Made by a program: the position numbers and the translations under genes
Shown: positions 1-8,919 of the stretch, in pieces
How the letters are laid out: each line of letters starts with the position of its first letter
How positions within the stretch are numbered: the first letter of the stretch is position 1
Notes under the pieces: model-generated
What the model was told of the DNA's origin: nothing
What the model saw: only the letters and a program-made list of their open reading frames with translations
The model's database searches: none
DNA from: Eubacterium multiforme
Lineage (GTDB): Bacteria > Bacillota > Clostridia > Clostridiales > Clostridiaceae
Direction: 5' to 3'
DNA: 64,000 nucleotides
Assembly (NCBI RefSeq): GCF_030813415.1
Contig: NZ_JAUSUF010000001.1
Span: 186,001 to 250,000, forward strand

Positions 1-1
1 G

Positions 2-115
2 AGAAATATCTATTTAGATACTAAACCCCTAGAGGAACTTATAAATCTACACAAAGAATTTCATATAACTATAAATGTAAATTATGATTTGGAACTTTTC
101 AAAGAGAATATTTAA
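2..115 (+). CDS. C-terminal end of an unidentified gene (partial)
   Basis: One plus-strand frame is open from the left edge to a TAA at 113-115, giving about 37 residues that begin RNIYLDTKPLEE and end DLELFKENI. The gene starts outside the window. The fragment is too short to recognise. The composition is ordinary for this genome, and the 108-base gap before the next gene fits an intergenic region. It could be a chance open frame. Confidence 0.4.
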   Translation, partial: RNIYLDTKPLEELINLHKEFHITINVNYDLELFKENI

Positions 116-223
116 AATATAATTTTTGGTAAATATATGTTGTATTTTGTAACTTTTTATTTTCTATTTAATAATATATATTATAAGTTTTAATTAAACA
201 AAAGATTATTATGAGGTGATAAA

Positions 224-991
224 ATGAGCTCAGTATGTAAAGAAAGATTTCCAGATAATGCTTGTGCAGAAGATATAATTGTTAATTCTCAATCTTTTAA
301 TGCTGTTAATACAGTTACTGCAGCACCTGCTACTTTCCAAGCTAAAGTTCCTGTATTAGTTGCAACTGCAATTGTTAATCAACCAATAAGAGATTCAATT
401 TGCATTCCAGAAAGATTTTATAGTATAAAGGCAGTTTCAAGAAGACCTATATTAACTCAATGTTATGTTGTTGTAAACACTCCAGTTACAACACCTATTA
501 CTGGTACTCTATATGTAGAAGGATATATTTTAAAAAATGTTCAATATGCAACTCCAATAGTTACAACACCTACTCCTACACCTCCATGTTGTGAGGAAGC
601 AGAGGAATGTTTAGCATTTAGAAATGACTATAATGATTTAACAGCAAAAATTAAATTTGACTTTGCAGTTCCAGTAACACTTTCAAGAGTTATTCTAGCA
701 ACTCCAGCTACAGTTGATCAAAGAGCAATATTTAAAGATTGTCATAAACAATGTGATAGTGGAACTATAAGTGAATCAGATTGTGAAAAAATTTATTCTC
801 AAAATGTTCAATTACAAGAACCTTTTACTTGTGAATTAAATAGTTATTCTATAAATGAAGCATTTATATCTAAAGTAACTTGTGATGAAGATGATACTAA
901 TTTATTTGACACAATAGTTGAAAAATTAAATTTAAATTTAAATATTTCTATTTTCCAACTTCAAAACAGAGCTATAACTATACCAGGTTAA
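224..991 (+). CDS. Cysteine-rich spore coat/exosporium-like protein (CsxC/SPOCS-like)
   Basis: A 255-residue soluble protein with no signal peptide or membrane segment. It carries scattered cysteines (about 12) and CC and C-x-x-x-C clusters, as is common in cross-linked spore coat proteins. The stretch around residues 60-115, with ILTQCYVVV, LYVEGYILKNVQYAT and nearby beta-rich segments, resembles the clostridial coat proteins of the CsxC/DUF3794 (SPOCS) kind, which share a 'VEG-x-x-x-KN-x-x-YAT' pattern. A Pro/Thr linker (TPTPTPP) precedes the CC pair near residue 122. The start is set by GAGGTGATAAA before ATG. It is a single gene with its own terminator. Family assignment is from memory and moderate in confidence; the spore role is inferred. 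Confidence 0.55.
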   Translation: MSSVCKERFPDNACAEDIIVNSQSFNAVNTVTAAPATFQAKVPVLVATAIVNQPIRDSICIPERFYSIKAVSRRPILTQCYVVVNTPVTTPITGTLYVEGYILKNVQYATPIVTTPTPTPPCCEEAEECLAFRNDYNDLTAKIKFDFAVPVTLSRVILATPATVDQRAIFKDCHKQCDSGTISESDCEKIYSQNVQLQEPFTCELNSYSINEAFISKVTCDEDDTNLFDTIVEKLNLNLNISIFQLQNRAITIPG

Positions 992-1026
992 ACTCATTAG
1001 TTAATTTTTCATTGTAATATAAAAGA

Positions 1027-1063
1027 GGAGTTAATTTAAATAAATTTTATTTAAATTAACTCC
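1027..1063. terminator. Bidirectional terminator
   Basis: A perfect 15-bp inverted repeat (GGAGTTAATTTAAAT and its complement) with a 7-base loop. It lies between the convergent coat-like gene and the small minus-strand gene ending at 1090. Confidence 0.75.
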
Positions 1064-1089
1064 TTAATAACTTAAGTCTATATTTATAA

Positions 1090-1254
1090 TTAATCATCAC
1101 TACATACACACATTGAATTCATTATTTCTATTATTTCTTCCTTTGAAAGAGAAGCATAATATTTATCATAATGATCCTCAGAACAAAATGTTCCTATTTT
1201 ATTTTCATATCCATCTCCTTCTATATCTTTTTTACAATACAAACATTTTTTCAT
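1090..1254 (-). CDS. Small Cys-rich (zinc-binding-like) protein, 54 aa
   Basis: A 54-residue reading frame preceded by AGGAGAGATTAGTT before ATG. It starts MKKCLYCKKDIEGDGYE and ends CVCSDD. The CLYC pair near the start and the later FCSEDH are spaced like a small treble-clef or zinc-ribbon knuckle, similar to the short 'C-x-x-C...C-x-x-H' proteins common in clostridia. It has no membrane segment. It is convergent with the coat-like gene, with a shared terminator. The function is unknown; metal binding is inferred from the cysteine pattern only. Confidence 0.6.
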   Translation of the reverse strand: MKKCLYCKKDIEGDGYENKIGTFCSEDHYDKYYASLSKEEIIEIMNSMCVCSDD

Positions 1255-1440
1255 AACTAATCTCTCCTTTATTAATTTATAAAATAATTATACCACTATT
1301 CTTTTAATCACCTTATAAGAAGCCTTAGTAAGCCTTTACATAAATTTGAAAATATAGTATAATATTAATATAGAATATATTAAATATTCTATATTATATA
1401 AGTTAAACTTATAAATATATTATAAAAGGGGATGTTTTTT

Positions 1441-1638
1441 ATGACTAAATTAAAAAATAAAAACCCAATTGTTTCTCCAAAATCAATAATTATTAATTTA
1501 GGAACTATCTGTATATTATGTGGTATTACATCCTTTATTTTCGATTTTATGTCTGTAATAAATACTCATGGTGGATTAGCTATTGCTACTATATTAAGTG
1601 GAACTTTCTGTTTATTTATTGGAAGTATGCAAGACTAA
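1441..1638 (+). CDS. Small two-helix membrane protein, 65 aa
   Basis: A short basic N-terminus (MTKLKNKNP) is followed by two hydrophobic helices separated by a short loop (VINTHGGLA), then a polar tail, so it is an integral membrane protein with both ends likely on the same side. The ATG at 1441 is preferred over the ATG at 1432 because the GGGG ribosome site ends at 1431 and leaves a 9-base spacer only for the later one. The family is not recognised and the function is unknown. Confidence 0.6.
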   Translation: MTKLKNKNPIVSPKSIIINLGTICILCGITSFIFDFMSVINTHGGLAIATILSGTFCLFIGSMQD

Positions 1639-1651
1639 CATATATTTATAT

Positions 1652-1687
1652 AAAAATACTCTAGGAAATTATTCCTAGAGTATTTTC
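1652..1687. terminator. Bidirectional terminator
   Basis: The hairpin AAAATACTCTAGGAA - ATTA - TTCCTAGAGTATTTT is a perfect 15-bp stem between two convergent genes and is flanked by A and T tracts on both sides. Confidence 0.85.
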
Positions 1688-1696
1688 TATTATAAT

Positions 1697-2926
1697 TTAT
1701 TTTTCATTATATAATTTAACAATATTTATTATAGTTTCAACAGCTTTTTCCATTGACTCTATTGCTACATATTCATATCTTCCATGGAAGTTTTCTCCAC
1801 CTGTAAACATATTTGGTGTTGGTAGTCCCATAAATGATAATCTAGCTCCATCAGTTCCCCCTCTTATTGGTTGAATCTTTGGAGTAACATCTGCCATTTC
1901 CATTGCTTTTTTAGCTATATCAACTACAAACATTACAGGCTCAATTTTTTCCTTCATATTTCTATATTGTTCTTTTATTTCTACTTTAACAATTTCTTTT
2001 CCATATTTTTTATTTAATGTTTCTGCTGCCTTTAAGAACTCTTCTTTTCTTCTATTAAATTCATCTTCAAAGAAATCTCTTATTATAAATGACATTTCTG
2101 TCTTTTCAACTTCTCCATTTATATCTAAAAGGAATGAGAAACCTTCATAGTTTTCTGTTTTTTCTGGAACTTCATCTAATGGAAGTAACTCTAAAAATTC
2201 ATGAGCTACTAATATTGAATTAATCATCTTTCCTTTTGCACTGCCTGGATGAACATTTTTTCCTGTTATTGTAACTGTAGCTCCTGCTGCATTAAAGTTT
2301 TCATATTCTAATTCTCCAAGGGCTCCACCATCAACAGTATAAGCAAATTTTGCTCCAAATCCTTCTACATTAAAGTGGTCTGCACCTTCTCCAATTTCTT
2401 CATCAGGAGTAAATCCAATTTTTATTTCTCCATGTTTAATTTCAGGATGATTTATTAAATATTCCATAGCTGTTATTATTTCTGAAACTCCAGCCTTATC
2501 ATCTGCACCTAAAAGAGTAGTTCCATCTGTAGTTATAAGTGTTTTTCCTATGTAATCTTTAAGTTCTGGTAATTCTTTTGGATCTAATTTTATATCTAAT
2601 TCTTTATTTAAAACAATTACACTACCATCATAATTTTTTACAATTTGAGGTTTTACATCTTTACCACTTATATCTGGCGCTGTATCCATATGAGATATAA
2701 ATCCAATTGTAGGAACATCTTTATTTTCTGAGTTACTTGGAAGTGTAGCATAAACGTATCCAAATTTATCTACGTGAACATCTTTTAGTCCAATTTCTTT
2801 AAGTTCACTTTCTAAAATCTTTCCTAATTTTAATTGACCTTCTGTACTTGGAGTAACTCTTGTAGTTTCATCTGACTTTGTGTCAACTTTCACATATTCT
2901 AAAAATCTGTCTTCAACTTTTTTCAT
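1697..2926 (-). CDS. pepT: Peptidase T (tripeptide aminopeptidase)
   Basis: A 409-residue zinc metallopeptidase of family M20 that releases the N-terminal residue from tripeptides in the cytoplasm. Visible family marks are the HMDTAP metal-binding motif near residue 80, [11 protein letters not shown] (second metal ligand), [15 protein letters not shown] with the catalytic Glu pair, and the C-terminal [19 protein letters not shown] block with its metal ligand region. Length matches the roughly 408 residues usual for PepT. The ATG at 2926 has GGGAG eight bases upstream; an upstream TTG in frame would add six residues but overlaps that site. It is transcribed alone and terminates at 1652-1687. 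Confidence 0.93.
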   Translation of the reverse strand: MKKVEDRFLEYVKVDTKSDETTRVTPSTEGQLKLGKILESELKEIGLKDVHVDKFGYVYATLPSNSENKDVPTIGFISHMDTAPDISGKDVKPQIVKNYDGSVIVLNKELDIKLDPKELPELKDYIGKTLITTDGTTLLGADDKAGVSEIITAMEYLINHPEIKHGEIKIGFTPDEEIGEGADHFNVEGFGAKFAYTVDGGALGELEYENFNAAGATVTITGKNVHPGSAKGKMINSILVAHEFLELLPLDEVPEKTENYEGFSFLLDINGEVEKTEMSFIIRDFFEDEFNRRKEEFLKAAETLNKKYGKEIVKVEIKEQYRNMKEKIEPVMFVVDIAKKAMEMADVTPKIQPIRGGTDGARLSFMGLPTPNMFTGGENFHGRYEYVAIESMEKAVETIINIVKLYNEK

Positions 2927-3042
2927 AACATAAACTCCCTTCAAAATTGATTTATACTTATATTATACAACAATTAAAATTATAAAGTAGCCTTTATCCT
3001 AATTTTGTAACTTTATATGTCAAATTACATGTAAACTTTTTA

Positions 3043-4989
3043 TTACTTCAAACAATGTAAGTATTCCATAACATCTTTTCCTTTTACTAAATAGGATTGT
3101 CCCTTTGAACAAAAAATAGAAGTACTTGTATATTCAATATCAGAATCTTTATTATATTTCTTTCTTTCAATTACTTCCTCTTCATTATGACAAAAATCAT
3201 AGCCATCAAAACTAAAACTTAAAGATCCCTTCCCCTTTGTAAAACTAACAAACTCTAATCCATAATTCATAAATTCAGATACTGGTCCTCTTCCTTTTAT
3301 TACAACATTATCTCCATTATTTATAGGTTCATAAAAACTTCCATTCATTTTTTGTATATCTGATAAAACCCTTCCAATTAGATCAGTTTTAACATTTATC
3401 CTAAATCTATAATAAGGCTCAAGCAGCCTACTTTTTCCTTTTTCTAATCCCTGTCTTAATGCTCTCTTTATAGCTTCTCTAAAATCACCACCGCTAGTAT
3501 GTTTATTATGTGCTCTTCCTGTAATTAATGTTATTTTTAAGTCAGTAACTGGACTTCCTGTAAGTATTCCACTATGCTCTTTTTCAAAAATATGTGTTTT
3601 TATAAGATTTTGATTTCCAGAAGTTAAATCATCCTTGCTACATTTGTTAATAAACTCTATTCCACAGTTTCTATTATTTTCTTCTAACTTTAAATAAACT
3701 TCTGCATAATGACCTAATGGTTCAAAATGCCCACCACATAAAGTTTCACCTTCAATTGTTTCTTTATATAAAATTTCTGGCGAGCCAAATTCTACTTTTA
3801 AATTAAATCTATCTTCTATGGTTTCTTTTAATACTTCAAGTTGGATCTGTCCCATTATACTTATATTTATCTCTTTTAAAGATTCATTCCATGAAACATT
3901 TAAACTTCCATCTTCACTTTCTAAAATTCTAAAAATCTTTAAAACATCCTTTGGATTAAGTTTTTCATTATAAATAACTTTAGCCTTTAATGTAGGAGTC
4001 ATTTCATATAAAAACTCATCATCTATTCCAACACCCATTCCAGACTTTAAACTTTCAATTCCAACTATCCCAAATACATCTCCAGAATAAACTTCATCTA
4101 TAACTTTAAATTTTGCTCCATTATATATTCGTATTCCATTTATCTTTTCTTTTATTTCTTCTCCATTTATATTAAATTTAATTTCATCCTTTACCTTCAA
4201 ACTTCCACTTAAACATTTTATAAAAGTAATTCTATTTCCTTTTTCATCATATTTTATTTTAAATACCCTTCCTTTAAAGTCTTTATTGCTATTAAATTTT
4301 GTATAGGTTAATAAATTAAAACTCTCTAAAAAATCCTCTATTCCTTCATCTAACAATGCTGAACCTTTAAATAATGGGAATATTTTATTTTCTCTTATAA
4401 GTTCTTTTAATTTTTCAATCCATAATTCTCTATTATAGCCTTCCTCTAAATAAATATTTAATAGCTCATCATCTCTTTCAGCTATAAACTCTATATTATC
4501 TTCCTTTAATTCATCATTAACTTTTTCTAAATATACTATATCTTCACTTAAATTATTTTTTAAATCCCTAAAAACTTTATTAAAGTCTATTCCTGTTCTA
4601 TCAATTTTATTTACAAAAATAAATGTTGGTATCTTATGCTTCCTTAGCAAATTCCATATAGTTTCTGTATGTCCTTGAATACCAGAATCAGCACTAATTA
4701 TAAGAATTCCATAATCTAATATACTTAATGCTCTTTCCATCTCCTGAGAAAAATCTACATGTCCTGGAGTATCAATTAAATAATATTCAGACTCTTTATA
4801 TCTAAATAATCCTATATCTGAAAATATTGTTATTCCTCTCTCCCTCTCTATTTTATTACTATCTAAATAAGCATCTTTATGATCAACTCTTCCCCTATTT
4901 CTAATACTTTTTGTATGATAAAGTAATTGCTCTGAAAATGTTGTTTTTCCAGCATCTACATGAGCAAATATTCCTACCGTCTTCTTCAT
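3043..4989 (-). CDS. EF-G-like GTPase, tetracycline ribosomal-protection family homologue
   Basis: A 648-residue translational GTPase whose order matches Tet(M)/Tet(O)/TetB(P): GTPase domain with G1 AHVDAGKTT (10-17), G3 DTPGH (73-77) and G4 NKID (127-130), then beta-barrel, EF-G III-like, domain IV and domain V. Length is close to TetB(P) at about 650. Such proteins bind the ribosome and release tetracycline. In Tet(M) the domain IV loop that reaches the drug site carries Ser-Pro-Val; here the corresponding stretch reads HNKHTSGGDFREA, so the drug-displacing loop is not conserved. It may be a housekeeping or otherwise specialised relative rather than true resistance. AAGGAG lies 7 bases before the ATG. 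No mobile element flanks it and base use matches its neighbours. Confidence 0.8.
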   Translation of the reverse strand: MKKTVGIFAHVDAGKTTFSEQLLYHTKSIRNRGRVDHKDAYLDSNKIERERGITIFSDIGLFRYKESEYYLIDTPGHVDFSQEMERALSILDYGILIISADSGIQGHTETIWNLLRKHKIPTFIFVNKIDRTGIDFNKVFRDLKNNLSEDIVYLEKVNDELKEDNIEFIAERDDELLNIYLEEGYNRELWIEKLKELIRENKIFPLFKGSALLDEGIEDFLESFNLLTYTKFNSNKDFKGRVFKIKYDEKGNRITFIKCLSGSLKVKDEIKFNINGEEIKEKINGIRIYNGAKFKVIDEVYSGDVFGIVGIESLKSGMGVGIDDEFLYEMTPTLKAKVIYNEKLNPKDVLKIFRILESEDGSLNVSWNESLKEINISIMGQIQLEVLKETIEDRFNLKVEFGSPEILYKETIEGETLCGGHFEPLGHYAEVYLKLEENNRNCGIEFINKCSKDDLTSGNQNLIKTHIFEKEHSGILTGSPVTDLKITLITGRAHNKHTSGGDFREAIKRALRQGLEKGKSRLLEPYYRFRINVKTDLIGRVLSDIQKMNGSFYEPINNGDNVVIKGRGPVSEFMNYGLEFVSFTKGKGSLSFSFDGYDFCHNEEEVIERKKYNKDSDIEYTSTSIFCSKGQSYLVKGKDVMEYLHCLK

Positions 4990-5037
4990 ATTACTACTCC
5001 TTAAAATTCTTAATACTTATAATTATATCAAAATAAA

Positions 5038-5098
5038 AAGTGAAGGATATTAATTTACAATATTTATTAAAATATCACAAATTAATATCACTTCACTT
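5038..5098 (-). terminator. Terminator of the BMP-family ABC operon
   Basis: An imperfect inverted repeat of about 20 bp (minus strand AAGTGAAGTGATATTAATTT and its partner), followed on the minus strand by TTTATTTTG. It lies after the last reading frame of the operon. Confidence 0.65.
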
Positions 5099-5130
5099 AA
5101 ATTATATTAAACATTAAAATATAAACTTAA

Positions 5131-5307
5131 CTAAGCTGATTTTCTCTTTTTATTTAATATAACTAATCCTATAATTGTTATTATTGTTCCTAAAACTAAA
5201 AAGAATATACCCTCTACTTTTCCTGTAACCGGAATATTTTCAATGTTTTCTTTAATATTCCTTTTTAAAACAAATAATTTCTCCCTAACTTTATCTATCT
5301 CTTTCCT
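5131..5307 (-). pseudogene. Start-less remnant with a sortase-type C-terminal anchor
   Basis: This minus-strand frame is open for 58 codons after a stop and has no ATG, GTG or TTG. It overlaps the last codons of the permease gene at 5295. Its C-terminus has the layout of a cell-wall sorting signal: NIPVTGK, then about 20 hydrophobic residues (IFFLVLGTIITIIGLVIL), then the basic tail NKKRKSA. IPVTG deviates from LPxTG but keeps P-x-T-G. Upstream there is only a basic stretch (KVREKLFVLKRNIKE) and no export signal. The best reading is the decayed tail of a once-anchored surface protein; translation from a rare ATA codon or a frameshift off the permease cannot be excluded. Confidence 0.45.
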
Positions 5308-6245
5308 TTATCAAAAGGTTCTCCAACAGCCTTTGGTGCTCTTGAACTCTTTGAGAAAATAATTAATGCAATTAATGTCATTACATATGGGAATATTTTT
5401 AATACTATTGGTGGAAAGGATGCAAGTTCTGGTATAACCTGTGAAATATTAGCTACTGTACTTGCAAATCCAAAGAATAATGTTGCTCCTAATATTCCAA
5501 GGGGCTTCCACTGCCCAAATATTAAAGCTGCAAGAGCTAAGAATCCAAGTCCTCCAACATTTCCATTAAATTCACCTGAATAAGTTACTATCATTATGGC
5601 ACCTCCAAGTGCTGAAAGTCCACCTGATATCATAACTCCAATATATCTCATTTTATAAACATTTATTCCTGCTGCATCTGCTGCTTGTGGATGTTCACCA
5701 CAAGCTCTTAATCTCATACCAAAGGGTGTTTTATAAAGAACAAATGTTAAAATAAGAAAAATTACTAATGCAAGCCAAGTTGAAGCATAAGTATTTTTAA
5801 AGAAAAGATCTCCTATTATAGGTATGCTACTTAAAATTGGAATATCTTTTGGTATAAAACCTTGCATTATTCTTATATTTCCACTTCCAGTTATATTTCT
5901 AGCTAAAAATATAGTAAGTGCTCCTGCTATCATATTTATTGCAGTACCACTTATTATTTGATCTGCATTTAAATTAATACTTGCAAAAGCATGTAAGAGT
6001 GAAAATATAACTCCTGCAATAACAGCCACCAATAAACCTATCCATAAAGGAAGATTTCCTCCTAATTTATCTTGAAGTTCAACAATAGTAAATGCCCCAA
6101 CAAAGGAACCTACTATCATAAGTCCATCAAGTCCAATATTTGTAACTCCACTTCTCTCACTATAAAGAGCCCCTAAGGCTGTAATTAATAATGGTATTGT
6201 AAATGAAATAGCATAAGGAAATATTTGCTGTAATGTATCTAACAT
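5295..6245 (-). CDS. Nucleoside-type ABC transporter permease (second)
   Basis: A 316-residue integral membrane permease of the BPD_transp_2 family used by BMP-type nucleoside importers (NupQ/YufQ-like). Hydrophobic helices fill the protein. Typical family stretches include SERSGVTNIGLDGLMI near residue 29, NADQIISGTAINM, TPFGMRLRACGEHPQAADAAGIN (the coupling loop contacting the ATPase) and LGFLALAALIFGQWKP. It starts one base after its partner gene ends (6247), so the two are translationally coupled. With the other permease it should form the membrane channel for purine or pyrimidine nucleosides. Confidence 0.85.
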   Translation of the reverse strand: MLDTLQQIFPYAISFTIPLLITALGALYSERSGVTNIGLDGLMIVGSFVGAFTIVELQDKLGGNLPLWIGLLVAVIAGVIFSLLHAFASINLNADQIISGTAINMIAGALTIFLARNITGSGNIRIMQGFIPKDIPILSSIPIIGDLFFKNTYASTWLALVIFLILTFVLYKTPFGMRLRACGEHPQAADAAGINVYKMRYIGVMISGGLSALGGAIMIVTYSGEFNGNVGGLGFLALAALIFGQWKPLGILGATLFFGFASTVANISQVIPELASFPPIVLKIFPYVMTLIALIIFSKSSRAPKAVGEPFDKGKR

Positions 6246-6246
6246 A

Positions 6247-7338
6247 TTATTTTCCCTCCCTTTCTATTTCCGCACCATTAACTGGCATCATAAGTTTTTT
6301 CTGTTTTTTCTTAAGTTTTATTTTATTGATAACTCTTTCAATTACAATACTTGTTGCTGCAAAATAAATTATTGTAGCCATAATTGTATCTGCTATCTCC
6401 GGTGGAATATCTGTCATAGCACTCATAAATCCACTTCCTGTATAAAGTACGCCAAAGAAAAGTGCTGCAAATAATACTCCAATTGGAGTATTTGCTCCAA
6501 GAAGTGATACTGCTATTCCATCAAATCCTTGAGGTGGTAAAACCCCAATTTGCATTATGTTAGCATTACCAGCATACTCAACTACTCCTGCAAGTCCTGC
6601 AAGTGCTCCTGATATCATCATTGAAAGTACAATATTTTTATTTACAGATATTCCTGCATACTCTGCTGCATCCCTATTTAATCCTACAGCCTTAAGCTCA
6701 TACCCTAAAGTTGTCTTATTTAAAATAAACCCAACAATAATTATTGCTATAATAGCTAAAATTATTCCAAGATTTATGTATGATCCCTTAAATAAATCTG
6801 TAAGCCAGTCCATATTTAAAGTTGCAAAGGCACTAAGAGGTTTTGATTCTGTATCATATTCCCCCTTAAAATAAGTTGGTATCATATAATAAACAAACCA
6901 ATAGGCTGTCCAATTCATCATTATTGTAGATACAACCTCATGAACATTAAATTTTGCCTTAAGTATTCCAGGAATTACTGCAACTAATGCTCCCCCTGCT
7001 ATTCCAGCAGCTATCATTAGTATTAAAAGGATTGGTCTTGGAGCATTAACTGTTAATCCAACTCCTGTTGCACAAAAAGCTCCAAATAACATTTGACCTG
7101 CTGCACCAATATTAAATAATCCTGTTCTAAAAGCAAAGGTAACTGAAAGACCTGTTAAAATTAAAGGTGTTGCTGTTGCAATAGTATTTCCTATTCTTTC
7201 AACACTTTTTAATCCGCCTTGAAATAAGTAGATAAAGCCTTCTATAGGATTATGTCCCATAGCAATCATTAATAATGACCCTGTAAGTAATCCTAGGATA
7301 ACAGCTAATACAGATATTAACCCTTTATTAATTTTCAT
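6247..7338 (-). CDS. Nucleoside-type ABC transporter permease (first)
   Basis: A 363-residue polytopic membrane protein of the BPD_transp_2 family (NupP/YufP-like). Family marks are FRTGLFNIGAAGQMLFGAF near residue 70, FNVHEVVSTIMMNW near 130, and the coupling-loop stretch TTLGYELKAVGLNRDAAEYAGI. The C-terminus is a basic cytoplasmic tail (KIKLKKKQKK). It overlaps the upstream ATPase gene by 11 bases and precedes the second permease directly, which fits a heterodimeric channel. Substrate is inferred from the BMP lipoprotein at the head of the operon. Confidence 0.85.
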   Translation of the reverse strand: MKINKGLISVLAVILGLLTGSLLMIAMGHNPIEGFIYLFQGGLKSVERIGNTIATATPLILTGLSVTFAFRTGLFNIGAAGQMLFGAFCATGVGLTVNAPRPILLILMIAAGIAGGALVAVIPGILKAKFNVHEVVSTIMMNWTAYWFVYYMIPTYFKGEYDTESKPLSAFATLNMDWLTDLFKGSYINLGIILAIIAIIIVGFILNKTTLGYELKAVGLNRDAAEYAGISVNKNIVLSMMISGALAGLAGVVEYAGNANIMQIGVLPPQGFDGIAVSLLGANTPIGVLFAALFFGVLYTGSGFMSAMTDIPPEIADTIMATIIYFAATSIVIERVINKIKLKKKQKKLMMPVNGAEIEREGK

Positions 7339-8857
7339 TTTTTGATCCTCCTTTTACTCCAGCCATCATTAATCCTATTTCATTTTCATTTGTTTCATTA
7401 GCATTTACAATTCCAATAAGTTCTCCACCATTTACAATTGCAATTCTATCTGAAACATTTAATACTTCATCAAGTTCTAAAGATATAAGAAGTACAGCCT
7501 TCCCTTTATCTCTTTGTTCAACAAGTCTTTTATGAATATATTCAATAGAACCAACATCAAGACCTCTAGTTGGTTGCACTGCTATTAAAAGTTCTGGATT
7601 TAATTCAACTTCTCTTCCGATAATAGCTTTTTGTTGATTTCCACCTGATAATGTTCTTGATTTTGAAATTGGCCCTTCTCCTGACCTTACATCAAATTCC
7701 TTTATTATCTTTTTTGCATAATTTCTAATTGATTCTTTATTTAATATTCCCCTCTTTGAAAAAGGTTCCTTATCATAAACTTCTATTATCATATTTTCTT
7801 CTAAAGAATAATCTAATACTAGACCTCTCTTATGTCTATCCTCTGGTATATGGGCTATACCCTTATTTATTCTAGTTTTAATTTTTTCCTTAGTTATATC
7901 TTCACCCTTATAAATTATGCTTCCTCTTTCTACCTTTCTAAGTCCAGTTATAGCTTCAACAAGCTCACTTTGACCATTTCCTTCAACTCCTGCAACTCCA
8001 AGTATTTCTCCAGACTTTACATCTAATGTAAAATCTTTTAATCCTAAAACTTTTTTATTATTTTTTACAAATAAATTTTTAATTTCTAGTACTGTTTCTC
8101 CTGGAAGCTTTTCTTCTTTTTTTACTTTAAAAGTTACTTCTCTTCCAACCATCATTTTTGCCATTTTTTCTTCTGATGTTTCTTTTACATTAACAGTACC
8201 AATACATTTTCCTCTTCTAATTACTGTACACTCATCTGCAACTTCCTTAATTTCTTTAAGTTTATGAGTTATAAGTATAATTGATTTTCCAATTTTAACA
8301 AGATTTCTAATTATTTTCATTAAGTCAGTTATTTCTTGAGGTGTTAAAACAGCTGTTGGTTCATCTAATATTAAAATATCCGCATTTTTATAAAGCATTT
8401 TAAGTATTTCAACTCTTTGTTGCATACCAACTGAAATGTCTTCTATCTTTGCATAAGGTTCAACATTTAACCCATACTTTTTTGATAATTCTTCTATTTT
8501 TTTAGCAGCACTTTTTATATCTACTACTAACCCTTTTTTAGGCTCACATCCTAAAATTATATTTTCTGTAACAGTAAAATTTTCTACCAATTTAAAGTGT
8601 TGATGAACCATCCCTATACCTAATTCATTTGCAACATTTGGATTTGTAATCTTTACTTTTTTACCATTTATCTTAATTGTTCCTCTCTCTGGCTGGTACA
8701 TTCCGAAAAGCATCCCCATTAAAGTGGATTTACCAGCACCATTTTCTCCTAATAGTGCATGAACCTCACCTTTTTTTAACTGAAGAGTAACATTGTCATT
8801 TGCAACAATGCCTGGAAATTCCTTTCGAATATTAAGCATTTCTACTGCATATTCCAT
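7328..8857 (-). CDS. Nucleoside-type ABC transporter ATP-binding protein (double NBD)
   Basis: A 509-residue protein with two fused nucleotide-binding domains, as in RbsA and NupO/YufO. The first half has Walker A GENGAGKST near residue 38, signature SVGMQQRVEIL and Walker B ILILDEPTAVLTP. The second half, from about residue 257, has the degenerate P-loop GVEGNGQSE and signature LSGGNQQKAIIG with Walker B-like LLIAVQPTRGLD, where the usual Glu is replaced as in this subfamily. A GGGGGAGG site lies before the ATG. It powers import through the two following permeases; a terminator-like hairpin at 8884-8909 separates it from the lipoprotein gene. Confidence 0.9.
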   Translation of the reverse strand: MEYAVEMLNIRKEFPGIVANDNVTLQLKKGEVHALLGENGAGKSTLMGMLFGMYQPERGTIKINGKKVKITNPNVANELGIGMVHQHFKLVENFTVTENIILGCEPKKGLVVDIKSAAKKIEELSKKYGLNVEPYAKIEDISVGMQQRVEILKMLYKNADILILDEPTAVLTPQEITDLMKIIRNLVKIGKSIILITHKLKEIKEVADECTVIRRGKCIGTVNVKETSEEKMAKMMVGREVTFKVKKEEKLPGETVLEIKNLFVKNNKKVLGLKDFTLDVKSGEILGVAGVEGNGQSELVEAITGLRKVERGSIIYKGEDITKEKIKTRINKGIAHIPEDRHKRGLVLDYSLEENMIIEVYDKEPFSKRGILNKESIRNYAKKIIKEFDVRSGEGPISKSRTLSGGNQQKAIIGREVELNPELLIAVQPTRGLDVGSIEYIHKRLVEQRDKGKAVLLISLELDEVLNVSDRIAIVNGGELIGIVNANETNENEIGLMMAGVKGGSKNEN

Positions 8858-8883
8858 TTAAATCCTCCCCCACAAGTGATGTA

Positions 8884-8909
8884 TAAAAAAGGGGCGTTTA
8901 TCGCCCCTA
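8884..8909 (-). terminator. Intra-operon hairpin after the binding-protein gene
   Basis: Minus strand AGGGGCGATAAACGCCCCT followed by six T residues. This is a strong intrinsic-terminator shape between the lipoprotein and ATPase genes. Partial read-through would give more binding protein than transporter. Confidence 0.8.
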
Positions 8910-8919
8910 ATATATTGAA

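Noticed and set aside
3043..4989. Acquired tetracycline resistance gene
   Set aside because: The drug-site loop is changed, there are no flanking mobile sequences and base use is local. Family membership alone does not show resistance.
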